The notes under the pieces are model-generated. The model was not told where the DNA came from. It made no database searches and saw nothing but the letters and a program-made list of their open reading frames with translations. A DNA stretch of 64,000 nt from Bdellovibrionales bacterium RIFOXYC1_FULL_37_79 (GTDB taxonomy: Bacteria > Bdellovibrionota > Bacteriovoracia > Bacteriovoracales > Bacteriovoracaceae): positions 1 to 64,000 of the forward strand of contig MEQB01000036.1 in assembly GCA_001770015.1 (NCBI GenBank), in the 5' to 3' direction. The stretch's first letter is position 1; each line of letters begins with the position of its first letter. Shown one piece after another: positions 26,803-35,947 of this stretch. A program made the position numbers and the translations under genes.

Positions 26803-27795
26803 CTATTTTACTATTACATTGGTAATTGCGTCGTCAACTTCCACCGTTTCCGTATCACCTCTTAAAATAATTCGATTTCCCTTCACCACATCCCTTTCCT
26901 GAAAAACCTTGGGATTTCCGGTTAGAATTATTTTTTCCTCACTCATGATACCCTCTAGCCTTTCGGCAAAGGCCCTTCTCGTTATTTTTTTATTCTGTGA
27001 TAACATCAAATTCTGCTGTAGTTTCACATCGTCAGAAAGCGCATAATACTTGAGTTTTTTATTATATTCCTTCAGGTGAATCTCTCCTTTCCGTGCTTCT
27101 GCGGTAATTTGCTGGTGCTTGATGGTAACTCTTCCTATTAAATCAATGATGTGGGTGAAAAGATCAAAGTTTAAAAGATCGGAAGAAAAATACACTTTTT
27201 CCTCGTAAATCCTTTTTCTGACAATATGACCACTCACCTTGTCTTGAAAACTGGATTTTTTCAAATTAAGCCAGCTCGTTGCCTTGTCCGCATTAACGAA
27301 TACCGTATCGCCATTTTCCTTTGAAACCGTTTTAGTTTTTACATTTCCATCGTAATTTAAAATTTCTTTTTTCAAATTATATTTCGCCTGGTTCGATTCT
27401 ATATGTGAATCTACCGTCTCCATTTTTACATCACCAGATAATTCAATAAGATCCTTGTCCCGATCCCACATACCTTCGTTAGCGGCATATTTTATCTCCA
27501 TATCATTTCCCAGATATGCCATACCGTTTGGGGTAATCACTTTTCCGGTATTCCCATTTTCATACATCACCAGGATCTCCCCATTTAAAAACAACTTGGG
27601 TTTTTCATCTTCCATATAAAAATAATCAACCGACGACAAAAAACTTTTAGCACCTTTGTTCTTTTCATCGTTATTACTTTGATCAATCAAGGAACTATCA
27701 CCAAAGTTGGTAAACATAAAATAAACAGACGACCCCAGGGTAATCATCGCAAACCAAATTAGAAGAAGGGTTTTGGAACGCTCGTAAATAACCAT
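26803..27795 (-). CDS. lptC: LptC-like protein extended by an LptA/OstA-like part
   Basis: 330 residues, nearly twice the usual LptC (about 190). The N-terminus has one TM anchor (about residues 10-29) with a periplasmic LptC-like region (KPKLFLNGEILVMY...). OstA-like beta-jellyroll repeats continue to the end: 'LIELSGDVKMETVDSHIESNQAKYNL', 'LIGRVTIKHQQITAEARKGEIHL' and 'GNRIILRGDTETVEVDDA'. The length suggests that the bridge component LptA is fused to LptC. No separate lptA lies between this gene and lptB. It heads the lpt-rpoN-hpf operon and is divergent from mutS. Confidence 0.8.
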   Translation of the reverse strand: MVIYERSKTLLLIWFAMITLGSSVYFMFTNFGDSSLIDQSNNDEKNKGAKSFLSSVDYFYMEDEKPKLFLNGEILVMYENGNTGKVITPNGMAYLGNDMEIKYAANEGMWDRDKDLIELSGDVKMETVDSHIESNQAKYNLKKEILNYDGNVKTKTVSKENGDTVFVNADKATSWLNLKKSSFQDKVSGHIVRKRIYEEKVYFSSDLLNFDLFTHIIDLIGRVTIKHQQITAEARKGEIHLKEYNKKLKYYALSDDVKLQQNLMLSQNKKITRRAFAERLEGIMSEEKIILTGNPKVFQERDVVKGNRIILRGDTETVEVDDAITNVIVK

Positions 27796-27986
27796 TATAT
27801 TGTTTAAATTCCTTTGGTAAATATATTATATTTATCCAATTATATATGTAAATCAACAATAATTAACCAAGTTTCAAATAAAAAATTGAGTATCCCCAAT
27901 ATATTTTTGGCCTGCATGAGCAATCTATACTATGTTAAACTTGACCATTTTCGATTGGTATTATTTTATCTTCTAGAGGTTATCTT

Positions 27987-30626
27987 TTGTCGTTAATAAC
28001 ATTGGATCAAATTATTCAAAGTGGCCAAAAATTAACTCCGATGATGGAGCAATACTATAAGCTAAAAAAACAATACCCCGATATTTTCCTCCTTTACCGG
28101 ATGGGCGATTTCTACGAAGTTTTTTTTGAAGATGCGGTGGAAGTTTCTAAAATTCTCAATATCACCCTTACTCACCGGGGAAGTATTGGCGAAATCAAAA
28201 TTCCCATGGCAGGCATTCCCCATCATGCAGCCTCTAGTTATATTGATAAACTCACCTCCAGGGGACTAAAAGCTGCCATTTGCGAACAAATTGAAGATCC
28301 CAAAGATGCCATTGGCATTGTCAAACGAGCAGTTACCCAGGTGGTCTCCCCTGGTATGCCCTATGATCTGGAAAAAACCGAAGGCCTGGAAAACCGTTTT
28401 ATTGCCTGTGCCCATTATCAAAATAAAAATTTTCAACTTGTACTGCTCGATTACACCACGGGACTTTTTAGGGGTTACTTTATAAGTAGTGAAGATGAAT
28501 TTGTCGAAAAATTAAAATTATATGCGCCCAAGGAAATGATTACTTTCATGGGACAGTATGATCAATTTCCCAAGGTGGTGGAATATTTAAAAACTCAAAA
28601 TATTTTAAAAACCCATCTCTCCATTGAATATTTTGATCTTTCCCATAGTCGGATTTATGTTGAAAAATTAATCCCATCCTACCAGCGGGATAAAACCCTG
28701 GGTGCGGCCAAAGAAATACTCTCTCCCGTGGGAGCGTTGGGCTTTTATATCACTTCCACCCAAGACCTTTGCAAGCTTCATCATATCAGGCCTTTTAGTT
28801 TAATCAGTGAAAAAGGTAAAATGAAAATCTCGCTTGCAACCCTAAAAGGACTGGAAATTTTACCAGGCCAAAAAGAAAATTATAAATATTCCATGCTAGG
28901 ACACTTGGATAAGACCATCACCTCCATGGGATCAAGATTTATAAAAAACCTTTTCTTGGCACCGCTGTGTGACGAAGATTTGATCAACCAAAGGCTTGAT
29001 CTCATTCAAGTACTAAGTGAAAATAAAACTTTTTTAAATGAGACCCGGGAAGAGCTTAAACAGGTACGGGACATCGAGCGCATTTTGGCCAAAACCACTC
29101 TGAATAAGGCCACCTCCAGCGACACCCTCCATCTCATGCACACCATCGAGGCCTTTGCTAGGATCGATCATAACTTGCAATCGATTCTCCAATTCCCCAT
29201 TAGCGACCTGGCCCCTTCCAATCTACCTAAGCTTACAAATCTGGCAGAAGAAATAAAAATCATCATCAACGATGAAATCGGTGCTTCCATAGACAAAGGA
29301 AATTTAATTCGTGATGGCTTTAATGAGCAGCGGGACCGTTTGAAAAAAATCAGTCAACATACTCAAATTGAATTACAAAAAATCGAAGATAAATACAAAA
29401 AAGAAACCGGCATTGGTAATCTTAAAATTAAATATAACAACGTTGCCGGCTATTTCATTGAAGTCTCCAAATCCCATCTGGATAAAGTCCCCACTCATTT
29501 CAAGCGCAAGCAGACACTGGTTAATGCCGAAAGATATCTCACTGATGAATTAATCCAATTTGAAAAGGAAATCCTGACCGCCAAAGATAAATTGGAAAAA
29601 ATGGAACGGGAGCTGTTCAATAACCTGCTAAGTAGTATTAAAAATCTATCCAGCGACATTTTGATCATGGCACACAACCTCGCTTTTTTGGACACCTTTT
29701 TATCTCTTAGCCTGGTGGCCTGCCAGGAAGGTTATACCCGACCAATTTTTTTAAAGGATAACAAGATTATAGAAGTCCAGGCTGGTTTTCATCCCCTTAT
29801 AAAACATTTTATTCAAGAAAAATTTATTTCTCATAATCTCAATCTCAATCAAGATTGCTACTTCGGGCTCATTACCGGGCCCAATATGGCCGGAAAAACC
29901 ACGGTCATGAGAGAGATGGCCATCATTCAGTTTCTTGGTCAAATTGGCTCCTTTGTACCAGCTAAAAGGGCCACGCTCTCCCTGTGTGATTATCTTTTTT
30001 GCCGGCTGGGGGCCAGTGACGATATCACCAAGGGGCAATCTACTTTTATGGTGGAAATGACCGAAGCAGCTGAAATCATCCGACATGCCACCTGTAAATC
30101 ATTCATTATCCTAGATGAGCTGGGCCGAGGCACTTCCACCCATGACGGGCTTGCTATTGCTTGGGCGTTAACCGAGCATTTAATAAAAAAAACCAAGGCC
30201 CTTTGCCTGTTTGCCACTCACTATCATGAACTCATCGAAGTGGTATCCAAATTGTCCGGTGCTAAAAATCTCACCACTGAAATTATCAATCAAGATGGCA
30301 AAGTGCACTTTCTCTATCGATTGATCGAACAAGGGGCAACCGAAAGTTTTGGGATCTATGTGGCAGGGCTCGCTGGTCTTCCGGAATCCATTTTAAAGCG
30401 CTCAAGCGAACTTTTACATAAATTGGAAAGCCGGCACCCGGTCACCAATCATAAATCACCTACAGTCTTACAGCCTGGCTTTTTCGACGAAATTGCCGAG
30501 CAAAATACTCCACAATATCTGATTGATATTGAAAATATCCTAAAACGTATTGATCCCATGCAAATGACTCCTATTGAAGCCTTGAGCACTTTGGATCAAA
30601 TCAAGAAAAATCTTCCACTACAATAA
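27987..30626 (+). CDS. mutS: DNA mismatch repair protein MutS
   Basis: 879 residues, full-length MutS. Mismatch-reading motif GDFYEVFFEDA (F-Y-E), connector and lever domains, then the ATPase with Walker A GPNMAGKTT (about 631), 'STFMVEMTEAAEI', Walker B 'FIILDELGRGTS' and the H-motif 'ATHYHEL'. The short helical C-terminus is present. The start is TTG at 27987 with AGAGG seven bases upstream; the next ATG (28041) would cut the conserved 'LTPMMEQYYKLKKQYP' region. No mutL in the window. Confidence 0.96.
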   Translation: MSLITLDQIIQSGQKLTPMMEQYYKLKKQYPDIFLLYRMGDFYEVFFEDAVEVSKILNITLTHRGSIGEIKIPMAGIPHHAASSYIDKLTSRGLKAAICEQIEDPKDAIGIVKRAVTQVVSPGMPYDLEKTEGLENRFIACAHYQNKNFQLVLLDYTTGLFRGYFISSEDEFVEKLKLYAPKEMITFMGQYDQFPKVVEYLKTQNILKTHLSIEYFDLSHSRIYVEKLIPSYQRDKTLGAAKEILSPVGALGFYITSTQDLCKLHHIRPFSLISEKGKMKISLATLKGLEILPGQKENYKYSMLGHLDKTITSMGSRFIKNLFLAPLCDEDLINQRLDLIQVLSENKTFLNETREELKQVRDIERILAKTTLNKATSSDTLHLMHTIEAFARIDHNLQSILQFPISDLAPSNLPKLTNLAEEIKIIINDEIGASIDKGNLIRDGFNEQRDRLKKISQHTQIELQKIEDKYKKETGIGNLKIKYNNVAGYFIEVSKSHLDKVPTHFKRKQTLVNAERYLTDELIQFEKEILTAKDKLEKMERELFNNLLSSIKNLSSDILIMAHNLAFLDTFLSLSLVACQEGYTRPIFLKDNKIIEVQAGFHPLIKHFIQEKFISHNLNLNQDCYFGLITGPNMAGKTTVMREMAIIQFLGQIGSFVPAKRATLSLCDYLFCRLGASDDITKGQSTFMVEMTEAAEIIRHATCKSFIILDELGRGTSTHDGLAIAWALTEHLIKKTKALCLFATHYHELIEVVSKLSGAKNLTTEIINQDGKVHFLYRLIEQGATESFGIYVAGLAGLPESILKRSSELLHKLESRHPVTNHKSPTVLQPGFFDEIAEQNTPQYLIDIENILKRIDPMQMTPIEALSTLDQIKKNLPLQ

Positions 30627-30665
30627 TTAGCTAATTGAATTAATCCTATTTCCGATCAATTATCA

Positions 30666-31205
30666 ATGGATCTTCTACAAAGAAAAAAAATAATCTTAAA
30701 AAAACGCGGAATAGCCTTTGCGATCGACTATTTTTTAATCATGATTATTCATAAATCCATCATGCTTTCATTTAGCGCTTTTTTTACCAATTTTTTATTT
30801 CATCTACCTGATAAAATCATTCAACAGGCAATTAACAACGTTCAAGATACCAGTTTGCTTATTTCATTCATTGTATTTTGGGGTTATTTTATCACCTCTT
30901 ATTTCCTGGGAAATGGCCAAACCCCGGGAAAAGTTTTTTTAAGTCTTAGAATTTATGGTGTCAATCAATATCCCACCCTCATGGAAGCCACCCTGAGAAC
31001 CCTGGGATACTTTTGCTGTTTTCTCACCTTGTCTGTTCTTTTTGTGATCCCTTATTTTAATAAAAGCAAAAAGGGTATCCCCGATTGGATGTCTGGAACA
31101 TACGTCGAATACGAAGACTTTGTTCCTGCACTCGATAACAATATTATTCCATTTGTCCAACCCGAACTCTTTCCCGATGAATCGGATCTTAAAAAATCCG
31201 CTTAA
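30666..31205 (+). CDS. RDD-family membrane protein
   Basis: 179 residues. RDD-domain hallmarks: an N-terminal 'KKRGIAFAIDYFLIM' (R...A..ID), TM helices at about 18-40, 62-82 and 118-138, and the central 'NGQTPGKVFLSLRIYG'. 'KKGIPDWMSGTYVEY' before the last part matches the family's 'HD..TgT.V'. Function of RDD proteins is mostly unknown; some affect ion homeostasis. It follows mutS by 39 bases and may be co-transcribed. Confidence 0.8.
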   Translation: MDLLQRKKIILKKRGIAFAIDYFLIMIIHKSIMLSFSAFFTNFLFHLPDKIIQQAINNVQDTSLLISFIVFWGYFITSYFLGNGQTPGKVFLSLRIYGVNQYPTLMEATLRTLGYFCCFLTLSVLFVIPYFNKSKKGIPDWMSGTYVEYEDFVPALDNNIIPFVQPELFPDESDLKKSA

Positions 31206-31271
31206 ACCACCATCTTCCCAAGGACTACGATACTGATTATTTTCAGCCTGAATAAGCACTGACCTTGCCTT

Positions 31272-31290
31272 CACCCTCCTCAGGAGGGTG
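31272..31290. repeat. Dispersed hairpin, copy 2
   Basis: CACCCTCC-TCA-GGAGGGTG, followed by GATAACTAATT. It matches the 13125-13145 hairpin at all stem positions it shares. It lies between the convergent RDD gene and the small Cys-rich gene. Confidence 0.6.
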
Positions 31291-31359
31291 GATAACTAAT
31301 TCCTTTAAAAACAATGGGTTAAATTCAAAGAAGGGCTACTAAAAGATAGGAAAAACCCC

Positions 31360-31944
31360 TTACTTAGGATCAGTACGGTCACCTACTGGACCAGCTGCTG
31401 CACCTACGGATGAAGGAACTTTGGCAGCAGAATTCCTTTGTCCTTGTGTCACCTTTGGACAGTCCTTTGCTCCGTTTCCCCCATCAGAAATCTCTGTAGT
31501 CCCCTGCTCCTTAACTTCTTGTCCCAAGACACAATCATTGGAACGAGTCGGATTGTTGTTGTAACATTTTGCATATGTCCAAAGTTTTGAAGAGGTCTTT
31601 TTGCAACTGCTTTCACAAGCTTTTTTTGCGCCTTCTCTAACATTCGATTGTAGTAACTGACAATTTGTATCACATGCAAATGAAAATTCTGAACTAAAGC
31701 TATCAATAGTGCCATCTGTTTTACCACAATATTGCGCCAACTTACCTCTTATATCATCCGCTACCCTTTCAAAATAAAGTCTATCAAATTCCTTTATTTT
31801 ATCTTTTTCAAATGCGATCTCCATCACCTTGGGAATCAATTCTCTGCACTTTGCTTGCCATGAATTGCCATTATTGGGTTGTTCAAACGCCAGGACATGA
31901 GTCTGAATTAACAAAAGCCCCATTATCCCGTAGATCATTTTCAT
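31360..31944 (-). CDS. Small secreted Cys-rich hypothetical protein
   Basis: 194 residues from ATG 31944, chosen because GGAG lies seven bases upstream. The signal peptide ends 'HVLA'. The mature protein has about ten Cys, several in CxxxC spacing (CDTNCQLL, CESSCKK), in a helical context, which suggests a disulfide-linked helical bundle. A low-complexity Gly/Ala/Pro tail follows (SAAKVPSSVGAAAGPVG). Orphan. Confidence 0.65.
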   Translation of the reverse strand: MKMIYGIMGLLLIQTHVLAFEQPNNGNSWQAKCRELIPKVMEIAFEKDKIKEFDRLYFERVADDIRGKLAQYCGKTDGTIDSFSSEFSFACDTNCQLLQSNVREGAKKACESSCKKTSSKLWTYAKCYNNNPTRSNDCVLGQEVKEQGTTEISDGGNGAKDCPKVTQGQRNSAAKVPSSVGAAAGPVGDRTDPK

Positions 31945-32036
31945 CTCGCATCTCCTAAGTAAAAAAACCATCGTCACGCCCTTATCGGAGGAAATATTAA
32001 AAAATTAATCAAATGATAAACCTCATCAACTTTTTT

Positions 32037-32885
32037 TTAAATGGAAACTTTGTTGTAATGAAAATAACTCTTTAAAACCGTCGCCATAAAAATAAGCCCT
32101 GCCCCCACCAAAGTTATCAAGGTAACTTTCTCTCCATGCACAAACCAGGCAATGATTGGACTGGCAACTGGTTCAAACAAAAGCAGCAGCGACGCTTCAA
32201 AAGCAGGAACTTTAGAAAGACCTTTGAGCATAAACAGATAGCCAAGCGAAATTTGAACAATGCCAAGAAAAAGAATTAAACACACATCACTTATTTGAAA
32301 AGATACCATCGGAAAGGCAAAAGGCATGGCTATGGCCGACGCCAACAAATTCCCCCAGAGTAATAAAATAATACCTTGATTGGTTTGATCATCCCTTTTT
32401 AAAAATCTAAGCCCCATAATCAGCATGGCCCAACAAACTCCCGCACCACAAGCTAAAATATTTCCAAGGATAGGATTCGACGACAGGGCTGTGCCGGCAC
32501 TGGTACCCGCAAACAAAAACATCATACCGGTAACAATTGGAAGTATTAAAAACAAATCGGTGCTTTTAATTTTTTCTTTTAAAAATAAAGGGCCTAGTAA
32601 CATGATATAAAGTGGAGAGGCACTTTGAAGAAAAATGGAATTGGCTGCGGTGGTTAGTTTATTGGATAAAACAAAAAAAATAACCGTCATGGCATAGGCA
32701 ATACATACCATTAATATTTTTTTACTGGGTAACACTCTGGCTTTGGGCAAAATAATAAATAGAAAAATCACCGCTACCAGCGAGCGAAAAGATGCCACTT
32801 GAAAACCGGAAAGCGTAATGCTTTTAATCGCCGCACCTGCCGTGGAAAAAAGCAGGGCCGCTATGATAATCATCATTCTATGCAT
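32037..32885 (-). CDS. EamA/DMT-family transporter
   Basis: 282 residues with ten predicted TM helices in two EamA repeats (about 5-130 and 145-275). The second repeat begins 'NILACGAGVCWAMLIMGLRFL' and includes 'ALLLLFEPVASPIIAWFVHGE', the classical 'L.EPv.a.l.a....ge' signature. It is an inner-membrane metabolite exporter of unknown substrate. It lies 15 bases after aspS on the same strand, so it is probably co-transcribed. Confidence 0.88.
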   Translation of the reverse strand: MHRMMIIIAALLFSTAGAAIKSITLSGFQVASFRSLVAVIFLFIILPKARVLPSKKILMVCIAYAMTVIFFVLSNKLTTAANSIFLQSASPLYIMLLGPLFLKEKIKSTDLFLILPIVTGMMFLFAGTSAGTALSSNPILGNILACGAGVCWAMLIMGLRFLKRDDQTNQGIILLLWGNLLASAIAMPFAFPMVSFQISDVCLILFLGIVQISLGYLFMLKGLSKVPAFEASLLLLFEPVASPIIAWFVHGEKVTLITLVGAGLIFMATVLKSYFHYNKVSI

Positions 32886-32900
32886 AAAATTTTCTAAGAC

Positions 32901-34673
32901 TTACTTCCAACGCATATTAAGTTCTTCCAACTGGGCAACGCTTGGTGCAGAAGGAGAGCCGGCCATGAGATCGGACGCAGAGGTGGTCTTGGGGAAGGCA
33001 ATAACATCTCTGATGTTGTCGGTATTACATAAAAGCATAATGAGTCGATCAAGACCAAAGGCCATTCCACCGTGAGGAGGAGTGCCGTATTTAAGAGCAT
33101 CAATAAAGAAACCAAACTGATTGCGGGTTTCTTCCTCGGTAAATTTCAAAATTTTGAACATTTGAGATTGAACGTCTGGATTAAAAATTCTCATTGACCC
33201 GCCCGCAATTTCATAACCATTACAAACCAGATCGTAGGCATCGGCTAGACAATTTTTTTGTCTTTCCATATCATCGCTCATAAAATCATCCAAGAATGCT
33301 TTCTTAGGCATGGTGAAAGGGTGATGTCTTGCCACCAAGCGGTTTTCCTGTGCGCTATACTCAAAAAGTGGGAAATCATATACCCATAAAAAGGCGTAGC
33401 CACTTTTATGAAGCTTCAGTTCTTTTCCCAGATGACGTCGAAGCGCATCGGCACTGGCATGCGTAACTTCTTCTTTTTTATCCGCAAAAAACAACCAAAT
33501 ACCATCCCCTTTATCCTCACACATGGCACTTAATTTTTGATAGATCTCATCCGTGATATATTTGGAAATACCACCAGTCCTTTGATTTTTTTCAAGCTTG
33601 AACCAGGCCACTCCTTTGCCGCCGTAGGGTTTAACCACCTCCACAAAAGCATCAATCATTTTCCTGGAAAAAACACCGAGTTTTTCCGGGACAAACATCG
33701 CCTTGATCAAACCACCATTCAAGGCCTCTTTAAAAACTCCAAAATCAGTGTCTTTGAAAAAATCATTAACCATCATATGTTTTAGACCAAAACGAATATC
33801 CGGCTTATCACTTCCGTATAAATCCATGGCGGTTTTAAAATCCATCATCGGAAGTTTAAAATCATTTTCCAGTTTAAAAATTCTTTTCACTATTTTCGTG
33901 GCCAGCTCCCTGATATAATCCTGGGTAATGAAACTGGCCTCAATATCAATTTGCGAAAACTCTGGCTGTCTATCGGCTCGCAGATCCTCATCTCTAAAAC
34001 AGCGACAAATTTGAAAATAGCGATCCGTTCCCCCAATCATCAGAAGCTGTTTAAGGGTCTGGGGTGATTGAGGAAGAGCATAAACCTTATTTTTATTCAC
34101 CCTGCTTGGAACAATATAATCCCTCGCTCCTTCGGGAGTGGATTTATATAAAATGGGGGTTTCCACTTCGATAAAATTCTCCCCCATTAAAACTTCCCTG
34201 GCCATAAAACATGCCTGGCTTCTCATTTTCAAAATATCTTGTAATTTGTTGGTTCGAAGATCCAAATAGCGAAACTTGAGTTTTAAATCATCGGTGGCAT
34301 CCACCGCACCAAAGGGAAGAAAAGGAATACTATCAATATCACTGCGTGAAAGCAGTTCCAGGCCAGTTACCGAAACTTCCACTTCACCGGTTGGCATATT
34401 TTTGTTTTTCGCCTCATCAGGTCTTTTTGTAACAATCCCCTCTACGCGAATAACCGACTCTAGCGATATTTTTTTTAGCTCTTCAAGTTTATGGACATCT
34501 TTTAAATACTCCCCAAAGGATAATTGAGTCATTCCATATTTATCCCGAAGATCAATAAAATGAAGCCCCCCCAAATCCCTATATTTATTCACCCATCCGC
34601 ATATGGAAACATGTTTTTTCACATCTTCAATCCGCAGTTCACCACAGGTATGGGTTCGAAGCATTTTATCCAT
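32901..34673 (-). CDS. aspS: Aspartyl-tRNA synthetase, bacterial type
   Basis: 590 residues, the usual bacterial size. N-terminal OB fold (VSICGWVNKYRDLGGLHFIDLRD), class II motif 2 'CFRDEDLRADRQPEFSQID', the GAD insertion domain of bacterial AspRS at about 300-410, and motif 3 'GMAFGLDRLIMLL'. It attaches Asp to tRNA-Asp. Whether it is discriminating was not tested. The GAGGG ribosome site precedes the ATG; first gene of an operon with the EamA transporter. Confidence 0.96.
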   Translation of the reverse strand: MDKMLRTHTCGELRIEDVKKHVSICGWVNKYRDLGGLHFIDLRDKYGMTQLSFGEYLKDVHKLEELKKISLESVIRVEGIVTKRPDEAKNKNMPTGEVEVSVTGLELLSRSDIDSIPFLPFGAVDATDDLKLKFRYLDLRTNKLQDILKMRSQACFMAREVLMGENFIEVETPILYKSTPEGARDYIVPSRVNKNKVYALPQSPQTLKQLLMIGGTDRYFQICRCFRDEDLRADRQPEFSQIDIEASFITQDYIRELATKIVKRIFKLENDFKLPMMDFKTAMDLYGSDKPDIRFGLKHMMVNDFFKDTDFGVFKEALNGGLIKAMFVPEKLGVFSRKMIDAFVEVVKPYGGKGVAWFKLEKNQRTGGISKYITDEIYQKLSAMCEDKGDGIWLFFADKKEEVTHASADALRRHLGKELKLHKSGYAFLWVYDFPLFEYSAQENRLVARHHPFTMPKKAFLDDFMSDDMERQKNCLADAYDLVCNGYEIAGGSMRIFNPDVQSQMFKILKFTEEETRNQFGFFIDALKYGTPPHGGMAFGLDRLIMLLCNTDNIRDVIAFPKTTSASDLMAGSPSAPSVAQLEELNMRWK

Positions 34674-34716
34674 AAATCCCTCTTTTAAAACTGTTAAAAA
34701 AAATTATAATAGATGA

Positions 34717-35238
34717 ATGTCAAACATTACTAAAATCCTTATCAAAAATCCAGTTATTATGTTTTTTCTTGGATTTTTACTTTGCCTGAAATGTTTTGCA
34801 TTGAGTACTCCGATCTACCCGCTTTTGATTCCACCTGATCATAAAATCCAGGTGCAAATTGCCGCCACCGAAAAGGACCAAAAAAAGGGGTTATCGGGAG
34901 TGCCATCAGAAAATTTTAAAGCAGACCAGGGAATGCTTTTTTGTTTTGCCAAAGAAGAAATCAAGGTCTTCTGGATGCCAGACACTCGATTTAATCTTGA
35001 TATTTTTTTCCTTGGCAGCGATCTTACCGTTTTAGATATTGAACGCAACCTGCCTTTTTATCGAGGTTTTGCTAATCCTCAAAAAATACCACGAACCCGC
35101 CCCATCAAGGCCCAACATGTGCTTGAAATGAGAGCTGACTCACCTCTGGCCAAAAAAATCACCAAAGGGATGAAGCTTATTTGGTTACACTCTAAGGATT
35201 TGAATCAAACAATATCAAATGCTCATCTTTCGCAATAA
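34717..35238 (+). CDS. DUF192 family exported protein
   Basis: 173 residues. After an N-terminal hydrophobic signal segment (about 13-28) comes the DUF192 domain: 'IQVQIAATEKDQKKGLSG', 'GMLFCFAKEEIKVFWMPDTRFNLDIFFLG' and 'ALEM'-like 'HVLEMRADSPLAKKITKGMKL'. The family is widespread and of unknown biochemical role. No clear ribosome site; a Met at 34759 is a possible alternative start. Its 3' end overlaps the convergent FtsB-like gene by 47 bases. Confidence 0.8.
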   Translation: MSNITKILIKNPVIMFFLGFLLCLKCFALSTPIYPLLIPPDHKIQVQIAATEKDQKKGLSGVPSENFKADQGMLFCFAKEEIKVFWMPDTRFNLDIFFLGSDLTVLDIERNLPFYRGFANPQKIPRTRPIKAQHVLEMRADSPLAKKITKGMKLIWLHSKDLNQTISNAHLSQ

Positions 35239-35857
35239 ACCCCAGATGATCCCGCACTAATTGTTTTTGATATTGATAATTATCTTGAATTAATTTTATT
35301 TCTTTTTCGAGATTGTTATTCTCCACAATTAACTGTTTAAACAACATTTCTTTTCGATTAAAGGAAGCCTTTCTCGAGTAATAATCCATCACTCCTCTTT
35401 GGGCAAAGACCAATCTTAACAGTAAAAATAGACAAAAACACCATCCCCCAATCACCATGATCTTGGTCCAATTAATTCCCGCCTTGTCGCTTATTTTTTT
35501 TACGGGTGAATCGCCATAACTTTTAGGTAGAATATTTTTCCCCAACAAGCTTTTTTTATTTCTAGTCACATCACTTAAACCGTTAGTAAATTTAACATTA
35601 TCTGCCGTCGCTACACTTTGCCGCTTTGGCAACGATAAATTACTCATAGGCTGGATTGGGGGTGCCTTGGGCGGAGCTGGCGGAGGTGAGCCCGGGGATT
35701 TAAGATTCCAAAGCTTATTACTGGTTGATGAAAACGATGCCATGGGAGCCGGGCCCATCTCAGATTTTCTGCTTAGTTTGTCTCTATTCCTAAGTATGGC
35801 CTTTTGTAATCGATCGCTTCCTACACCTTCGGGAAAATTCGAGTGATTTGAATCCAA
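35192..35857 (-). CDS. FtsB/DivIC-like septum protein with long Pro-rich N-terminal extension
   Basis: 221 residues. Residues 1-130 are cytoplasmic, polar and Pro-rich (SPGSPPPAPPKAPPIQP). One TM helix lies at about 131-152, followed by a coiled coil (about 165-205: FKQLIVENNNLEKEIKLI) and 'HLGFIAKDEHLILF', the FtsB/DivIC signature. FtsB normally has only about 100 residues, so the extension is unusual. The TTG start has AAAGGA seven bases upstream. It probably acts in the divisome through FtsL/FtsQ; the identity of this copy is inferred from topology and the end motif. Confidence 0.72.
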   Translation of the reverse strand: MDSNHSNFPEGVGSDRLQKAILRNRDKLSRKSEMGPAPMASFSSTSNKLWNLKSPGSPPPAPPKAPPIQPMSNLSLPKRQSVATADNVKFTNGLSDVTRNKKSLLGKNILPKSYGDSPVKKISDKAGINWTKIMVIGGWCFCLFLLLRLVFAQRGVMDYYSRKASFNRKEMLFKQLIVENNNLEKEIKLIQDNYQYQKQLVRDHLGFIAKDEHLILFDSNP

Positions 35858-35947
35858 AATACAATCCTTTGTATAAGGTTTTGACCTGGTAACATCCTGT
35901 TATTATTATTTTACCACTGCGATGACTATATTCAATAAAATAATGAA

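Noticed and set aside
24471-28000. Sigma-54 promoters near rpoN
   Set aside because: I looked for TGGCAC-N5-TTGC-like sites in the spacers and saw none I could defend.
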